From positions 2,108,001-2,172,000 of the forward strand of contig NZ_CP126084.1 of assembly GCF_030122845.1 (NCBI RefSeq): a stretch of 64,000 nucleotides of DNA. The letters run 5' to 3'. Under the pieces are notes generated by a model. That model was not told the origin of the DNA and ran no database searches. It saw only the letters and a program-made list of their open reading frames with translations. The translations under genes were made by a program, and so were the position numbers. Of this stretch, positions 8,445 through 17,864 are shown one piece after another; the stretch's first letter is position 1, and every line of letters starts with the position of its first letter. The stretch is from Paenibacillus woosongensis (GTDB taxonomy: Bacteria > Bacillota > Bacilli > Paenibacillales > Paenibacillaceae).

Positions 8445-8540
8445 CTTTAGATCCGTACTCCGTTCCGGTAATTTAAGTCATACATCTCTTGGGTTGACAT
8501 GCAACATGGATAGTATATCATAACCGTAACTAAATAAGTT

Positions 8541-8567
8541 TTGTAAACCTATTAAATTCGTTATAAT
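8541..8567 (+). promoter_or_regulatory. Probable promoter for the 106-aa gene
   Basis: TATAAT at 8562-8567 with TTGTAA at 8541-8546; the 15-base spacer is short, so the -35 assignment is uncertain. Confidence 0.4.
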
Positions 8568-8608
8568 ATAGTTTAGCAATATACAACCTCGGGTAGGGGA
8601 GGATCAGC

Positions 8609-8929
8609 GTGTATCAATCCTGCTTTGTGTACGACGAAAGATTGGATATTCATGTACCGTCTCTTGATCGGCCTTTTGAAGATTACGGCGTTGAGGAAAG
8701 GCTGGCGATGATCGAAAGCTGGGAGAACATTCGGGGACGGATACCGACCAAGGTCATGGCGCTGGAGCGTCTGATCGAGCGGAAACTGTCCGAGATGGGG
8801 AATGAGAACGATTTTGAGAAGAGCTGTCAAATCAATGGAGAAATCGCGGAATTGGCCAGCCAGATTCACGATCTCCAGATATGGTACCGGGTCTCTCAGG
8901 ATGAGCCGACGGCCAGAACGCATCTGTGA
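8609..8929 (+). CDS. Conserved hypothetical protein, 106 aa
   Basis: It starts with GTG after GGGGAGGATC. The protein begins MYQSCFVYDERLDIHVPSLD and then forms a charged helical segment with heptad character (LERLIERKLSEMGNEND...INGEIAELASQIHDLQIWY), so it is likely a small helical cytoplasmic protein, possibly a dimer or adaptor. No TM segment, signal or known domain is recognised. It precedes ytpB, which has a promoter of its own. Confidence 0.65.
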   Translation: MYQSCFVYDERLDIHVPSLDRPFEDYGVEERLAMIESWENIRGRIPTKVMALERLIERKLSEMGNENDFEKSCQINGEIAELASQIHDLQIWYRVSQDEPTARTHL

Positions 8930-8939
8930 TTTAGTTAAT

Positions 8940-8968
8940 TTGTACAAAGAGAGGGATCATATTATAAT
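8940..8968 (+). promoter_or_regulatory. Promoter of ytpB
   Basis: TTGTAC (8940-8945), a 17-base spacer and TATAAT (8963-8968), about 45 bases before the TTG start. Confidence 0.7.
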
Positions 8969-9020
8969 ATAGACTGGTTTAAAACTCGCTATATCTAAAC
9001 AACCTAGTGGAGGCAGGCCA

Positions 9021-10103
9021 TTGATTGAACTTAAGCAAAGTCGAAACCAGTTTCCTAGAGAGCCGATCAGGCTGATGAGCCGGGTATACAAGTTCATTTT
9101 GCCCGATGTTCGCCAGGAGCTTAACGGCTGGAGGAAGGAAGCGGGACTGATCCCCGACCCTGAGCTAAGAAGACAAGCGCTTGCTAGTATTGAGACGAAG
9201 GAGTTCCACTGTCAGGGGGGCGCGGTTTATGCGGCTGCCAATTTGCCGAAGCGCCATATACTGATCCCCTTAATCGTAGCCTTTCAGACGATCAGTGATT
9301 ATTTGGATAATCTTTGTGACCGCAGTACATCGATGGATGAGGGGGACTTTCGCCTTCTTCATCAAAGCATGCTGGACGCCATTGACCCGCAGGCAGAGCT
9401 AACCGATTATTACGCGCTTCGGGAGGAACGCGAGGACGGAGGGTATTTGCACCGCCTTGTCTTAACCTGCCAAGACCGGATTAGGGAACTGCCCGGATAT
9501 CATGCAGCCCAGCCATTCGTTGCCGAGCTGGTGCAGCTGTACACGGACCTACAGGTGTACAAGCATATTGATCCCAGCCTCCGCGAGGCTGCACTCCTTT
9601 CATGGTGGGAGCTTCACCAGTCGCGGGCGCCCCAGTTGAAATGGAACGAGTTTGCTGCGGCAACGGGCTCAACCCTAGGCGTATTTATGCTGTTTCTGTC
9701 GGCAAGCGACGAGCATCTCAGCGAGACGAGCGCACAGAAGATCCAGGATGCTTATTTTCCTTATGTATGCGGAGTACATATAATGCTTGACTATTTGATA
9801 GACCAGGCAGAGGATGAAATTGGCGGAGATTTGAATTTCTGCAGCTATTACGATAATAAAGAAACTATGCTTCAACGCATTGTATTTATGGTCGATGAGG
9901 CCCGGAGGGATGTCGCCGTCCTGCCGGCTTCGTCGTTTCACGTGATGATTATCGAAGGACTGCTGGCTTTGTATCTATCCGACCCCAAAGTCAGTGAGCA
10001 GCAAGAAATTCGAGGGGTTTCCAGGCAATTGATGAGACGAAGCTCGCTCATGCGATTGTTTTTCTTCGTGAACAGCCGCTGGATCCGCAAACGTTTGAAA
10101 TAG
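9021..10103 (+). CDS. ytpB: Tetraprenyl-beta-curcumene synthase-like (YtpB, DUF2600)
   Basis: A 360-residue protein of the DUF2600/YtpB family, the class IB terpene synthase that cyclises tetraprenyl diphosphate in Bacillus C35 (sesquarterpene) synthesis. Family features seen: an all-helical sequence, Asp-rich SDYLDNLCDRSTS near residue 95 (the metal/diphosphate site) and a second DYLIDQAEDE near residue 255, as well as HCQGGAVYAAANL. It starts at TTG behind GTGGAGGC. No squalene-hopene cyclase or prenyl diphosphate synthase gene is in the window, so the rest of the pathway must lie elsewhere. Confidence 0.9.
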   Translation: MIELKQSRNQFPREPIRLMSRVYKFILPDVRQELNGWRKEAGLIPDPELRRQALASIETKEFHCQGGAVYAAANLPKRHILIPLIVAFQTISDYLDNLCDRSTSMDEGDFRLLHQSMLDAIDPQAELTDYYALREEREDGGYLHRLVLTCQDRIRELPGYHAAQPFVAELVQLYTDLQVYKHIDPSLREAALLSWWELHQSRAPQLKWNEFAAATGSTLGVFMLFLSASDEHLSETSAQKIQDAYFPYVCGVHIMLDYLIDQAEDEIGGDLNFCSYYDNKETMLQRIVFMVDEARRDVAVLPASSFHVMIIEGLLALYLSDPKVSEQQEIRGVSRQLMRRSSLMRLFFFVNSRWIRKRLK

Positions 10104-10117
10104 CTTGTTTTTACATT

Positions 10118-10203
10118 ACAAAACTAAGCGAGAGCTTACGAAGCAGTTTTGCTTCACAAAACTAAGCGGATGCTTACGAGGCAAGTTTTGCTTCACAAAA
10201 CTA
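10118..10203 (+). repeat. Tandem 38/39-base repeat in the pfkA leader
   Basis: Two nearly identical units (10118-10155 and 10156-10194), each beginning ACAAAACTAAGCG and ending AGTTTTGCTTC, plus a partial third copy (ACAAAACTA) that runs into the pfkA ribosome site. Within each unit CAAAACT and AGTTTTG are complementary, so each can fold into a hairpin, and units can also pair with each other. Confidence 0.85.
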
Positions 10204-10218
10204 TTAGGAGGAATCATT

Positions 10219-11190
10219 ATGTCAGCAGTAAAAAAAATCGCAGTTCTCACCAGTGGCGGTGACTCCCAAGGCATGAACGCCGCCGTACGCGCAGTCGTAC
10301 GCAGCGGATTGTACTACGGGCTTGAGGTATTCGGAGTGCAACGGGGGTATCAGGGGCTGCTCAATAATGACATCTTCTCCATGGATCTAAGAAGCGTAGG
10401 CGATATTATCCAGCGCGGAGGTACGATTCTTCAATCGGCACGCTGCGTGGAATTCAAAACGCCCGAAGGCCAGCAGAAGGGTGCTCAAATTTTGCGGGAT
10501 CGCGGCATTGACGGCCTGGTCGTCATTGGCGGCGACGGCTCTTACCATGGCGCTGCGAAGCTTAGCCAACTGGGAATCAAAACGATGGGCCTTCCAGGCA
10601 CGATCGACAACGATATTTCCTTTACCGATTACACCATCGGCTTCGATACTGCGGTTGGCATCGTAGTTGACGCCGTTAATAAGCTGCGGGATACGATGTC
10701 TTCCCATGAACGGGCATCGGTCGTTGAAGTGATGGGACGCCACTCCGGAGACATTGCCCTGCATGCGGGATTGGCCGCTGGCGCGGAGACGATTCTTGTT
10801 CCAGAGGTACCGTTTGATTTGAACGAGGTTGCGGACCGGATGAGATCGAATTTCGATAACGGCAAGAGACATAGCATCGTTATCGTAGCGGAAGGCGTAG
10901 GAACGGGAGAGGAAGTCGTCAAGGCTATCAAGGAGCGCCAGCCGTCCCTGGAGCCTCGCGCTACGGTTCTCGGCCATATTCAGCGCGGCGGGTCTCCGAC
11001 TCCGTTTGACCGTAATCTGGCGAGCCGCCTTGGAGACTTTGCAGTACGCAAGTTGATTGAAGGCGAATCGAACAAGGCCTGCGGCATGATCGGCGGCGAA
11101 ATGATCCTGACCGATATTGAGAAGGTCGTATCGACCAAGAAATCGTTTGATATGAGCCTGTATGAGCTGGCATCCCGTCTGTCCCAGTAA
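10219..11190 (+). CDS. pfkA: ATP-dependent 6-phosphofructokinase
   Basis: A 323-residue PfkA that phosphorylates fructose 6-phosphate, the committed step of glycolysis. Motifs: AVLTSGGDSQGMNAAVRAVV, GVQRGYQGLL, VVIGGDGSYHGA (GGDGS indicates ATP rather than pyrophosphate), LPGTIDNDI with the catalytic Asp, EVMGRHSGDIAL and GHIQRGGSPTP. The usual GGDAPGMN is GGDSQGMN here. The start at 10219 has TAGGAGGAATC; the frame is open further upstream through the leader repeats, but that part is repeat translation. It is not next to pyk or accA as in the usual Bacillus order. Confidence 0.97.
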   Translation: MSAVKKIAVLTSGGDSQGMNAAVRAVVRSGLYYGLEVFGVQRGYQGLLNNDIFSMDLRSVGDIIQRGGTILQSARCVEFKTPEGQQKGAQILRDRGIDGLVVIGGDGSYHGAAKLSQLGIKTMGLPGTIDNDISFTDYTIGFDTAVGIVVDAVNKLRDTMSSHERASVVEVMGRHSGDIALHAGLAAGAETILVPEVPFDLNEVADRMRSNFDNGKRHSIVIVAEGVGTGEEVVKAIKERQPSLEPRATVLGHIQRGGSPTPFDRNLASRLGDFAVRKLIEGESNKACGMIGGEMILTDIEKVVSTKKSFDMSLYELASRLSQ

Positions 11191-11232
11191 TGGGCTGGCG
11201 GTTGCATGCTGATTGCATAACCGAGAAATACC

Positions 11233-11280
11233 AAAAGGGAAATCCATGTGAGTCAAGTCACTCACTGAATTTCCCTTTTT
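11233..11280 (+). terminator. Terminator of pfkA
   Basis: The stem AAAAGGGAAAT/ATTTCCCTTTT has an inner GTGAGT...ACTCAC pairing and a T-tail. Confidence 0.85.
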
Positions 11281-11428
11281 GTATTTCTCATCATGCGATT
11301 CATGCGATAGCGGCTCGGCTAAATCACTCACAAATGGAGGGCGGGTTATTGTCTGTAAAAGCAGCGGAATGCATTTTATACATCTAGTTAAGCTGTTTTA
11401 TAAAAAAACCATACGCTAAATGTAAAAC

Positions 11429-11539
11429 ATGCAGTTAGTTTACCTGAATGGAGCGAATTCGTCGAAATCACTTAAAACTACATGTAGGATTTGCAGTTTG
11501 TTCCCTCTAACACGACCAAAACCGATGAACTAACTGCAT
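11429..11539. repeat. Inverted-repeat-bounded non-coding element
   Basis: ATGCAGTTAGTT (11429-11440) and its exact complement AACTAACTGCAT (11528-11539) bound 111 bases. Inside lie a CTACATGTAG palindrome and a second TTTGCAGTTTG motif. The arrangement resembles a small dispersed palindromic (REP/MITE-like) element; that it is multicopy is inference. Confidence 0.5.
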
Positions 11540-11584
11540 GAATTACATCTAGCTACCTGATCCTGACCACCTAGGAAAGTCAAA

Positions 11585-11780
11585 AATCAGCAGTCGAATT
11601 CAATACCGAGGGAATGATTCCACTTTTATTAAATGGCAGAGCCGAAGGTGCAGCAACAACTCCTAATGTGTTAGACACTAGCGTAAGATTGAGGAAGTAT
11701 AGTGCATTTTCGCAACAAAACACGTCGAGAGCTGGCCCCAATGCCCCAAACGCTGCCTTATTGCCGCACTCTGCATGAAT
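11585..11780 (+). pseudogene. Possible gene relic, unknown family
   Basis: A frame without a proper start or ribosome site reads KSAVEFNTEGMIPLLLNGRA and then AATTPNVLDTSVRLRKYSAF, followed by SQQNTSRAGPNAPNAALLPH, ending at TGA (11778-11780). A TAG interrupts the frame just upstream. The composition looks like protein rather than random translation, but the family is not recognised. It may be the tail of a decayed gene. Confidence 0.3.
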
Positions 11781-11831
11781 GACTAGACAACTAGGCATGC
11801 CCCTCTCGCCAGGCTAATCCGTTACTGTCCA

Positions 11832-13202
11832 TTACTTCGACTCAGGCAGAAGCGCCCGCCTCGCGAATTTGCGCTGGACGGCCAGAAGGCGGCCGGTGAG
11901 CAGCACAGCGGCTACGGCCAGTCCGGATATGAGCCCAACCCAGTAACCATAGGCGCCTTGATTCGCATAATTAGCCAACACGTGGCCCAGCGGCAAGCCG
12001 ATAATCCAGAAGGCGAGCAGGGTGATCCAGAACGCAGGATTCACATCCTTGTAACCGCGCAGCGCGCCTTGAATTGGTGTGGCAATAGCATCGGACAGCT
12101 GGAAGAAAACCGCGTAGATCAGGAAATGCATGATCAGCTGCACGACCTCCGGCTCGCTGGCATAAATCTGCGCTACATTTTGACGGAACAGCATAATGAT
12201 CAAGGCGGTGGCTACCGATAAAGCGGCTGCTGATCCTATGCCAATGTATGAATACTGCTTGGCATCCTTTAAACGTGATGCACCGGTTTCGTAGCCGACC
12301 AGAATCGTCAGGGCCATGCAGATGCTGAGCGGAATCATGTACAATGTGCTGGCAAAGTTAAGGGCAGCCTGGTGCGCGGCGATGGTGAGCGTATCGAAAC
12401 GGCTCATCAGCAGGGTTACCGCTGCAAAGACGGCGGTTTCGAAGAAAATCGCGAATCCGATCGGCACGCCTAGCTTCATAAGCTCCTTCCACTTCGCAAG
12501 CGATAAGCCGTACCATTTGCGGAACACGCCATAGGAGGCAAAAGGCTCTGCCTTATGGACGATCAGAACCGATATTAAAAAGATGCACCAGTAAGCAAAA
12601 GCAGTGGCAATCCCGGAGCCTATCCCTCCTAGTCTTGGGAAACCGAGTTTTCCGAAAACAAGCACATACCCGGCTCCGACGTTTAGCGGCAGGGAAATCA
12701 GCGTAATGATCATCGATATTTTGGTCTGGCCGAGTGCGTCAATAAACGAACGCATGACGATGTAGCCAAACAGCGGGAAGATGCCGGTCGATATCGCCAC
12801 GAGGAAATATTGGGCGATATTATGCACCTTAGGTTCCAACGCCATCCCATTAAGCACCGGTGTTACGGTGAACATGCCAACGAGCGCGACGGCCGCGGCG
12901 ATGGCAATCGAGAGCCAAAGCGCTTGAATGACATGATACGCTACTTTGTCTTTGTGCCCGGCGCCGATCAATTGCGATATGATCGGAATCAGCCCCATCA
13001 AAATTCCGCTGAGACCGGTTTGGACAGGGACCCACAGGCTGGAGCCGATCGCAACGCCAGCCAAATCGGCAGGACTGGCATGGCCCGACATCATCGTGTC
13101 AAAAAAGGTCATGAGGGACATCGTAATTTGCGTTACTAGAATGGGAATAAGTATGATAATAAACTGGGCATATTTTTGCCTAAGATTGATGGTTTCTTTC
13201 AA
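11832..13202 (-). CDS. MATE family efflux transporter
   Basis: A 456-residue, 12-helix multidrug/toxin exporter of the NorM branch of MATE. It begins with LIPILVTQITMSLMTFFDTMMSGHASPADLAGVAIGSSLW, the family's first helix with the conserved D-x-x-MSG-x-x-S/D-LA motif, and repeats the architecture after the central loop (LGVPIGFAIFFETAVFAAV). Export is driven by Na+ or H+; substrates cannot be predicted. It has no linked regulator and is followed, on the minus strand, by about 40 bases and the relic region. Confidence 0.93.
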   Translation of the reverse strand: MKETINLRQKYAQFIIILIPILVTQITMSLMTFFDTMMSGHASPADLAGVAIGSSLWVPVQTGLSGILMGLIPIISQLIGAGHKDKVAYHVIQALWLSIAIAAAVALVGMFTVTPVLNGMALEPKVHNIAQYFLVAISTGIFPLFGYIVMRSFIDALGQTKISMIITLISLPLNVGAGYVLVFGKLGFPRLGGIGSGIATAFAYWCIFLISVLIVHKAEPFASYGVFRKWYGLSLAKWKELMKLGVPIGFAIFFETAVFAAVTLLMSRFDTLTIAAHQAALNFASTLYMIPLSICMALTILVGYETGASRLKDAKQYSYIGIGSAAALSVATALIIMLFRQNVAQIYASEPEVVQLIMHFLIYAVFFQLSDAIATPIQGALRGYKDVNPAFWITLLAFWIIGLPLGHVLANYANQGAYGYWVGLISGLAVAAVLLTGRLLAVQRKFARRALLPESK

Positions 13203-13235
13203 GCCTGATTTCTCCTTAGTCCACCCAAACCAAAA

Positions 13236-13254
13236 CCCGGGCGGGTCGCCCGGG
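13236..13254 (-). terminator. Terminator after the GHL-type secreted protein
   Basis: An eight-pair GC stem CCCGGGCG/CGCCCGGG with a three-base loop, followed on the minus strand by GTTTTGGTTTGG. The U-run is imperfect. Confidence 0.65.
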
Positions 13255-13270
13255 CCATGTTGGATGGCAT

Positions 13271-14464
13271 TTATTTATAGGTTACGCCGGATGTATACCG
13301 GTTGGATGCATTCCATAGCAGATATTCATCGACGTTCAATTCCTTGAGTGCGCGGATTTGTTCTTCCACTTCATGCTTGCCGTACTTGGTGTAGTTGCCT
13401 TTGCCGAGCCAGCTAGCCGTAAAGTCCTGAATCCATGGCCGAATTACAGGCTGTTTGTCGCCTAGCGGCTCCAGCTTCTTCTGCGTATCGATCGTTGCTC
13501 CACGTATCGTTTGATAGGGGGCCATGTCTGGATCCTTGGCATTGAACCAGCCGGTCGTATAATGGCTAGGATATATCATTGGGCAGATGATGTCTACATT
13601 TTCCGATATTTTCACGAAATCCTGGCCGATCCCCTCGGCAGCAGGCACGGAAGCCGCATAACCGAAAATATCGACGGATACCTTGACGCCGAGCGGGTGG
13701 AGCTCTTGTTTTGCATACTTTACAAAGGAGGTTACCGCGTCCACGCGGCTGCGCTCATCCTTGTGATATTTTAAAGTGTCCGCTCTTTTCTCGAACCCTT
13801 CGGGGAACCGCACGTAATCAAACTGTACCTCCTTAAAGCCCAACTTGGCAGCTTCTTTGGCGATCTCCACATTATAATCCCATACTTCCTTGCTGTACGG
13901 ATTGACGAAGGCTTCCCCCTTGCCATTGGCCCAGACGGAGCCGTCACTATGTACAAACGATAATTCTGGATGTTTCTTCGCAAGCACGCTGTCTTTAAAC
14001 ACGACAACGCGAGCTATAGGGTAAATTTCATGTTTATCGAGACGCTCCATCAGCGCCCCCATGTCACGAATGAAGGGCTGGGGCTGACCTAGCTCTTGAA
14101 GCTTGGTATTGTCCGTCTTATAAGTAATGTAGCCATGATCATCCTTGAGGTCGATAACCATGGAATTCAATTCGGTTCTGTCCAGCAAGTCGATCAGCTG
14201 GTCCATGCGGGAACCGCCGGCACTGTAAGCCGTTACGTAAATCCCCTTTACGACTGGAGCGGCTGTTTGAGGCTGCACTGCCAGCATGGTAGGTGAAAGC
14301 GGAGCGTCCAGCCGTCCCTCGGCGGCATTGGCCAGGAAGGTATGATAGGCTGATTGCATAATGCCCGGCATTTTGCTGTTTGAAGCGTCTGTGTGAGCCG
14401 GGGAAACATCCCCGCCGGTACCCGCGCTCAGAGCCAGCAGTAAAATCGTCCAAAAGATGTTCAT
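13271..14464 (-). CDS. Secreted putative glycoside hydrolase (DUF4015/PF13200)
   Basis: A 397-residue protein with an N-terminal signal (MNIFWTILLLALSAGTG) and a TIM-barrel putative glycosidase domain from about residue 72. Family motifs: VKGIYVTAYSAG, MVIDLKDDHGYITYKT, EVQFDYVRFPEG (acidic strand end), VSVDIFGYAAS, DIICPMIYPSHY and RPWIQDFTASW. The DUF4015 group is assigned to the glycosyl hydrolase superfamily by fold; its substrate is unknown, possibly cell-wall or exopolysaccharide. It is in a monocistronic unit. Confidence 0.85.
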   Translation of the reverse strand: MNIFWTILLLALSAGTGGDVSPAHTDASNSKMPGIMQSAYHTFLANAAEGRLDAPLSPTMLAVQPQTAAPVVKGIYVTAYSAGGSRMDQLIDLLDRTELNSMVIDLKDDHGYITYKTDNTKLQELGQPQPFIRDMGALMERLDKHEIYPIARVVVFKDSVLAKKHPELSFVHSDGSVWANGKGEAFVNPYSKEVWDYNVEIAKEAAKLGFKEVQFDYVRFPEGFEKRADTLKYHKDERSRVDAVTSFVKYAKQELHPLGVKVSVDIFGYAASVPAAEGIGQDFVKISENVDIICPMIYPSHYTTGWFNAKDPDMAPYQTIRGATIDTQKKLEPLGDKQPVIRPWIQDFTASWLGKGNYTKYGKHEVEEQIRALKELNVDEYLLWNASNRYTSGVTYK

Positions 14465-14662
14465 CGTCTTCTCTCCCCATAAGATACACGTTCTAAGATG
14501 ATTATAATGGATGTTTGTTGCTCATAATAAACAGTTTTGTTATTGTTTGCGAAAAAATAACCGCGGCTTTACTCATTAACACGGCAATGCCTGGTTGAAA
14601 CCGATATCCAGAAATGCACCCAAGGAGATCCTCATAAGTACAAGCTCAATATTCCAAAAAAA

Positions 14663-14699
14663 AGGCCGCTTCTTCTGCCAAGACAAAAGAAAGCGGCCT
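14663..14699 (-). terminator. Terminator of the 67-aa gene
   Basis: The nine-pair stem AGGCCGCTT/AAGCGGCCT is followed on the minus strand by a run of eight or nine T. Confidence 0.85.
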
Positions 14700-14738
14700 G
14701 GGTATTGCTATAAGGCTGAAGCTCGCTGAAACTAATAT

Positions 14739-14942
14739 TTAATGAAGCAAATTAGTATCTTGAAGCTCGCAGATGCTAAATTGAATAATCTCCATCGCAT
14801 CATTCGGTTCCAATAAGTTCATACCGTCCCGAAGGATGATCATGGAGTCAAGCTCCTTCTCGTTAAAGAAAGGAAGCATATCGGGGAACCACTTCATGAC
14901 GATTTGTGCCAGTTTTACCGTTTCCATTTCCACATCAATCAC
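14739..14942 (-). CDS. Conserved hypothetical protein, 67 aa
   Basis: A short acidic soluble protein (LAQIVMKWFPDMLPFFNEKE, then LDSMIILRDGMNLLEPNDAM). It begins with GTG closely behind AAGGAAAGG; a second GTG three codons later is equally possible. A clear terminator follows, which supports it being a real gene. The family is not recognised. No TM segment or signal peptide. Confidence 0.6.
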   Translation of the reverse strand: MIDVEMETVKLAQIVMKWFPDMLPFFNEKELDSMIILRDGMNLLEPNDAMEIIQFSICELQDTNLLH

Positions 14943-15111
14943 CCTTTCCTTCTAGAATCATTCGTGTAGAGAATCATTCTTAAATGGAAAAGCACAAAGC
15001 CTGTGAAATCGGGTAAAGCTGAAATCTTATGAAATTGACGAAGGAACCGCGCATAATTCATTATATCATATCAAATATCTTTTGGCATCGAGTACAGGCC
15101 TGTGGGAAAAT

Positions 15112-15939
15112 TTACCTTTTTCTGAACGAACCCATAACGCCCACGGTTTCTACAATGTTCACGAACGCTGCGGGGTCGGTCTGTTTAATAATATTTCTAA
15201 GCTCGGTCAGTTCGTAGCGGGTCGTTACGGTCATCAGCATATCCTTTTCTTTGTGCGAGAATGCGCCTTGTGTCTTAATGAGAGTAACCCCGCGCGGTAG
15301 CTTCAAAAGTCTGCTTAGCAATTCGTCGGTTTTGTCCGTTATAATGAACAGGGTAACTTTAATATGGCTGACATGAAGGAGATCGACCACTTTGCCGCTG
15401 AGGTAAATCGATACCATGGAAGCAAGGGCCAGATTCCAGTCCCCTTCGATATACCCCATGGCCAAAATGACGATGGCGTTCATCGAGACGAGCACGCTGC
15501 CGACCGGGAAGTCGCGGTATCTCGTAATGATCGAGCCTATGATATCAAAGCCGCCGGAGGATCCTCCCGCCCGAAACGATATTCCGCTGCCAATGCCGAC
15601 GAGCACGCCCCCGACGACCGCGGACAGGAATGCATCGGTCGTAACCGGAATTTCCTGAACAGGGATCAGTGCGATGAACCAGGTTACCGCAGCGACGGAA
15701 AGAATGCTCAGCAGGATGAAGCGCCTTCCAAGCAGAAACAGTCCTGCTATGAGAATAGGAATATTGTACACGAGATACATCGTCCCGATGCTTAAGGGCG
15801 TAAAGTAACCGGTCAGCATGGATAATCCGGAGACCCCGCCGCTAAGCAGGTGGTGCGGGACGAGGAATAGATTGAAGCCGGCTGCGATCAATGCCGCTCC
15901 GAACACGATGACTAGACTGTTCCAGATTGTTTTGAGCAT
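15112..15939 (-). CDS. YitT family membrane protein (DUF161 + DUF2179)
   Basis: A 275-residue integral membrane protein with five to six helices followed by a cytoplasmic DUF2179 domain (about residues 195-270). Diagnostic segments are FGAALIAAGFNLFLVPHHLLSGGVSG, FRAGGSSGGFDIIGSII, and in the tail VTTRYELTELRNIIKQTDP. Several paralogues of this family are usual in Bacillaceae genomes; their transport role is unproven. Confidence 0.93.
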   Translation of the reverse strand: MLKTIWNSLVIVFGAALIAAGFNLFLVPHHLLSGGVSGLSMLTGYFTPLSIGTMYLVYNIPILIAGLFLLGRRFILLSILSVAAVTWFIALIPVQEIPVTTDAFLSAVVGGVLVGIGSGISFRAGGSSGGFDIIGSIITRYRDFPVGSVLVSMNAIVILAMGYIEGDWNLALASMVSIYLSGKVVDLLHVSHIKVTLFIITDKTDELLSRLLKLPRGVTLIKTQGAFSHKEKDMLMTVTTRYELTELRNIIKQTDPAAFVNIVETVGVMGSFRKR

Positions 15940-16018
15940 CGTAAAATCACCTCTTATGGTTGTGAAAATGGTTGTGAAAATAAGCCAGGCAGCTTGCTGG
16001 TGTTCTTTTCATGTTTTG

Positions 16019-16027
16019 TGCTATAAT
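16019..16027 (+). promoter_or_regulatory. Extended -10 promoter of cshA with long leader
   Basis: TGCTATAAT is a consensus extended -10 element; no good -35 is seen. It would give a leader of nearly 200 bases before the TTG start. The leader contains a nine-pair hairpin (CTTTTCCAT/ATGGGAAAG, about 16053-16075). Long structured leaders are common for cold-induced RNA helicase genes. Confidence 0.5.
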
Positions 16028-16227
16028 GTTTGAGATATTCTTGAGTAGGTATCCTTTTCCATGTTAAATGGGAAAGAATGTATTAGTGATCTGAACCGAA
16101 TATTCCGAAGATCCGTATGCTATGTAAAATTTATGGGCTGATGGGACAGCCTATAAACGTTCCAATGCTACTTAAGAATACAGTCAAGATGGTGGGAAGT
16201 CCACTATATAGAAGGAGTATGAATATT

Positions 16228-17802
16228 TTGAGCACATTTGCAGATTTCGGCCTAGAGCCTAAAGTTCTACAGGCTATAACAGAACTCGGATTTGAAGAAG
16301 CCACCCCGATTCAAACCAAATCAATTCCTATTGCGATGACAGGTCGCGACCTCATCGGACAAGCACAAACGGGAACAGGCAAGACGGCGGCGTTCGGTCT
16401 TCCGCTGATCAGCAAAATTCCGGCCAGTGAGGATCGGATCGTAGCGCTGATTATGACCCCGACCCGGGAGCTTGCTATTCAGGTAGCCGAAGAAATCGGG
16501 AAGCTGTCCCGTTTCAAAGGCATCCGTTCCCTGCCGATTTATGGGGGACAGGATATCGTCCGCCAAATTCGCGCATTGAAGAAGAAGCCTCAAATGATTA
16601 TCGGCACCCCTGGCCGCTTGCTCGATCACATTAATCGCAAAACGATTAAGCTTGACGACGTACAGACTGTCGTACTGGATGAAGCCGATGAAATGCTGGA
16701 TATGGGCTTCATGGACGATATTCAGTCGATTCTGAAGCTTGTCCCCGAAGAGCGCCAAACAATGCTATTTTCCGCTACAATGCCAGCAAATATCCAGAAG
16801 CTTGCCCAGCAATTTCTTAAAAACCCGGAGCATGTTTCCGTTATTCCAAAGCAAGTTAGCGCACCGTTAATCGATCAGGCATATATCGAAGTGCATGAAC
16901 GCCAGAAATTCGACGCGCTTACGCGTTTGCTGGATATGGAATCACCGGAGCTGGCTATCGTATTCGGACGGACAAAACGCCGCGTAGACGAATTGGCGGA
17001 AGCTTTGCAGAAACGGGGCTATTCCGCGGACGGCCTTCATGGCGATTTGTCTCAGAACCAGCGTGATAACGTCATGCGCAAGTTCCGGGATGGCAGCATC
17101 GACGTGCTTGTGGCTACTGACGTAGCAGCACGTGGCTTGGATGTATCCGGCGTAACCCATGTCGTCAACTTCGACCTGCCGCAGGATCCGGAGAGCTATG
17201 TGCACCGCATCGGCCGTACGGGACGGGCGGGCAAGGAAGGCGTAGCCTGGTCTTTCGTTACGCCGCGCGAAATCGACCATCTTCACTTCATCGAGCGGAT
17301 CACCCGCCAGAAGATCGCCCGCAAGCCGCTGCCTTCCATTGCCGAGGCGATCGAAGGGAAACAGCGAATTACGGCAGAACGCCTGATTGAGCTTGTGGAA
17401 GCAGCCGAACTGAACGAATACAAAGGAATCGCCATTTCGCTGCTGGAGCAATATGATTCGGTTAACCTGCTGGCAGCCGCGTTTAAGCTCATTACCGGAG
17501 ACAAAGGGGATAACACGAATATCGAGCTGACTCCAGAGGAGCCGATTCGAGTAAAACGCCGCAAGCCGGACATCCGTTCCAGCGGACGCAAGCCGTATGG
17601 ATATGGCAACCGCAGCGGCAGCGGATACCGCAGAGATAACCGCGATGGCGGTGGCCGTGGAGGTTACGGCAGCAAAGGCGGTTATAACAGAGACGGGGGA
17701 AGGGATTACCAGTCTTCCTCGGATCGCAAGCCGCGTCCTGCAAGCAACGGTGGGGACCGTAGACCGCCAAGACGCAACGACAATCCTTCGTACGACGCTT
17801 AA
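16228..17802 (+). CDS. cshA: DEAD-box ATP-dependent RNA helicase (CshA type)
   Basis: A 524-residue helicase involved in mRNA decay and ribosome assembly. All DEAD-box motifs are present: Q motif ([13 protein letters not shown]), [54 protein letters not shown] and [10 protein letters not shown]. The C-terminal 80 residues are an Arg/Gly-rich, disordered RNA-binding tail ([19 protein letters not shown]). The start TTG at 16228 lies ten bases after AAGGAG; the ATG at 16219 is only one base from it, and the longer frame from 16117 has no ribosome site. Confidence 0.93.
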   Translation: MSTFADFGLEPKVLQAITELGFEEATPIQTKSIPIAMTGRDLIGQAQTGTGKTAAFGLPLISKIPASEDRIVALIMTPTRELAIQVAEEIGKLSRFKGIRSLPIYGGQDIVRQIRALKKKPQMIIGTPGRLLDHINRKTIKLDDVQTVVLDEADEMLDMGFMDDIQSILKLVPEERQTMLFSATMPANIQKLAQQFLKNPEHVSVIPKQVSAPLIDQAYIEVHERQKFDALTRLLDMESPELAIVFGRTKRRVDELAEALQKRGYSADGLHGDLSQNQRDNVMRKFRDGSIDVLVATDVAARGLDVSGVTHVVNFDLPQDPESYVHRIGRTGRAGKEGVAWSFVTPREIDHLHFIERITRQKIARKPLPSIAEAIEGKQRITAERLIELVEAAELNEYKGIAISLLEQYDSVNLLAAAFKLITGDKGDNTNIELTPEEPIRVKRRKPDIRSSGRKPYGYGNRSGSGYRRDNRDGGGRGGYGSKGGYNRDGGRDYQSSSDRKPRPASNGGDRRPPRRNDNPSYDA

Positions 17803-17815
17803 TGAGTATATAGCA

Positions 17816-17855
17816 AAGAAGACGGAGACGCCTGCTGGCGCTCCGTCTTCTTGCT
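17816..17855 (+). terminator. Terminator of cshA
   Basis: The 12-pair stem AAGAAGACGGAG/CTCCGTCTTCTT contains a small inner CGCC..GGCG pairing. It is probably bidirectional with the small minus-strand gene that ends at 17865. Confidence 0.75.
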
Positions 17856-17864
17856 TATAGGAGA

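Noticed and set aside
10105..10218. N-terminal extension of PfkA
   Set aside because: The frame is open but is a translation of the tandem repeats (FCFTKLSG-like twice), and the family start with a strong ribosome site is at 10219.
11580..11798. Minus-strand 72-codon frame
   Set aside because: No ribosome site or recognisable motif; the opposite strand gives the more protein-like composition.
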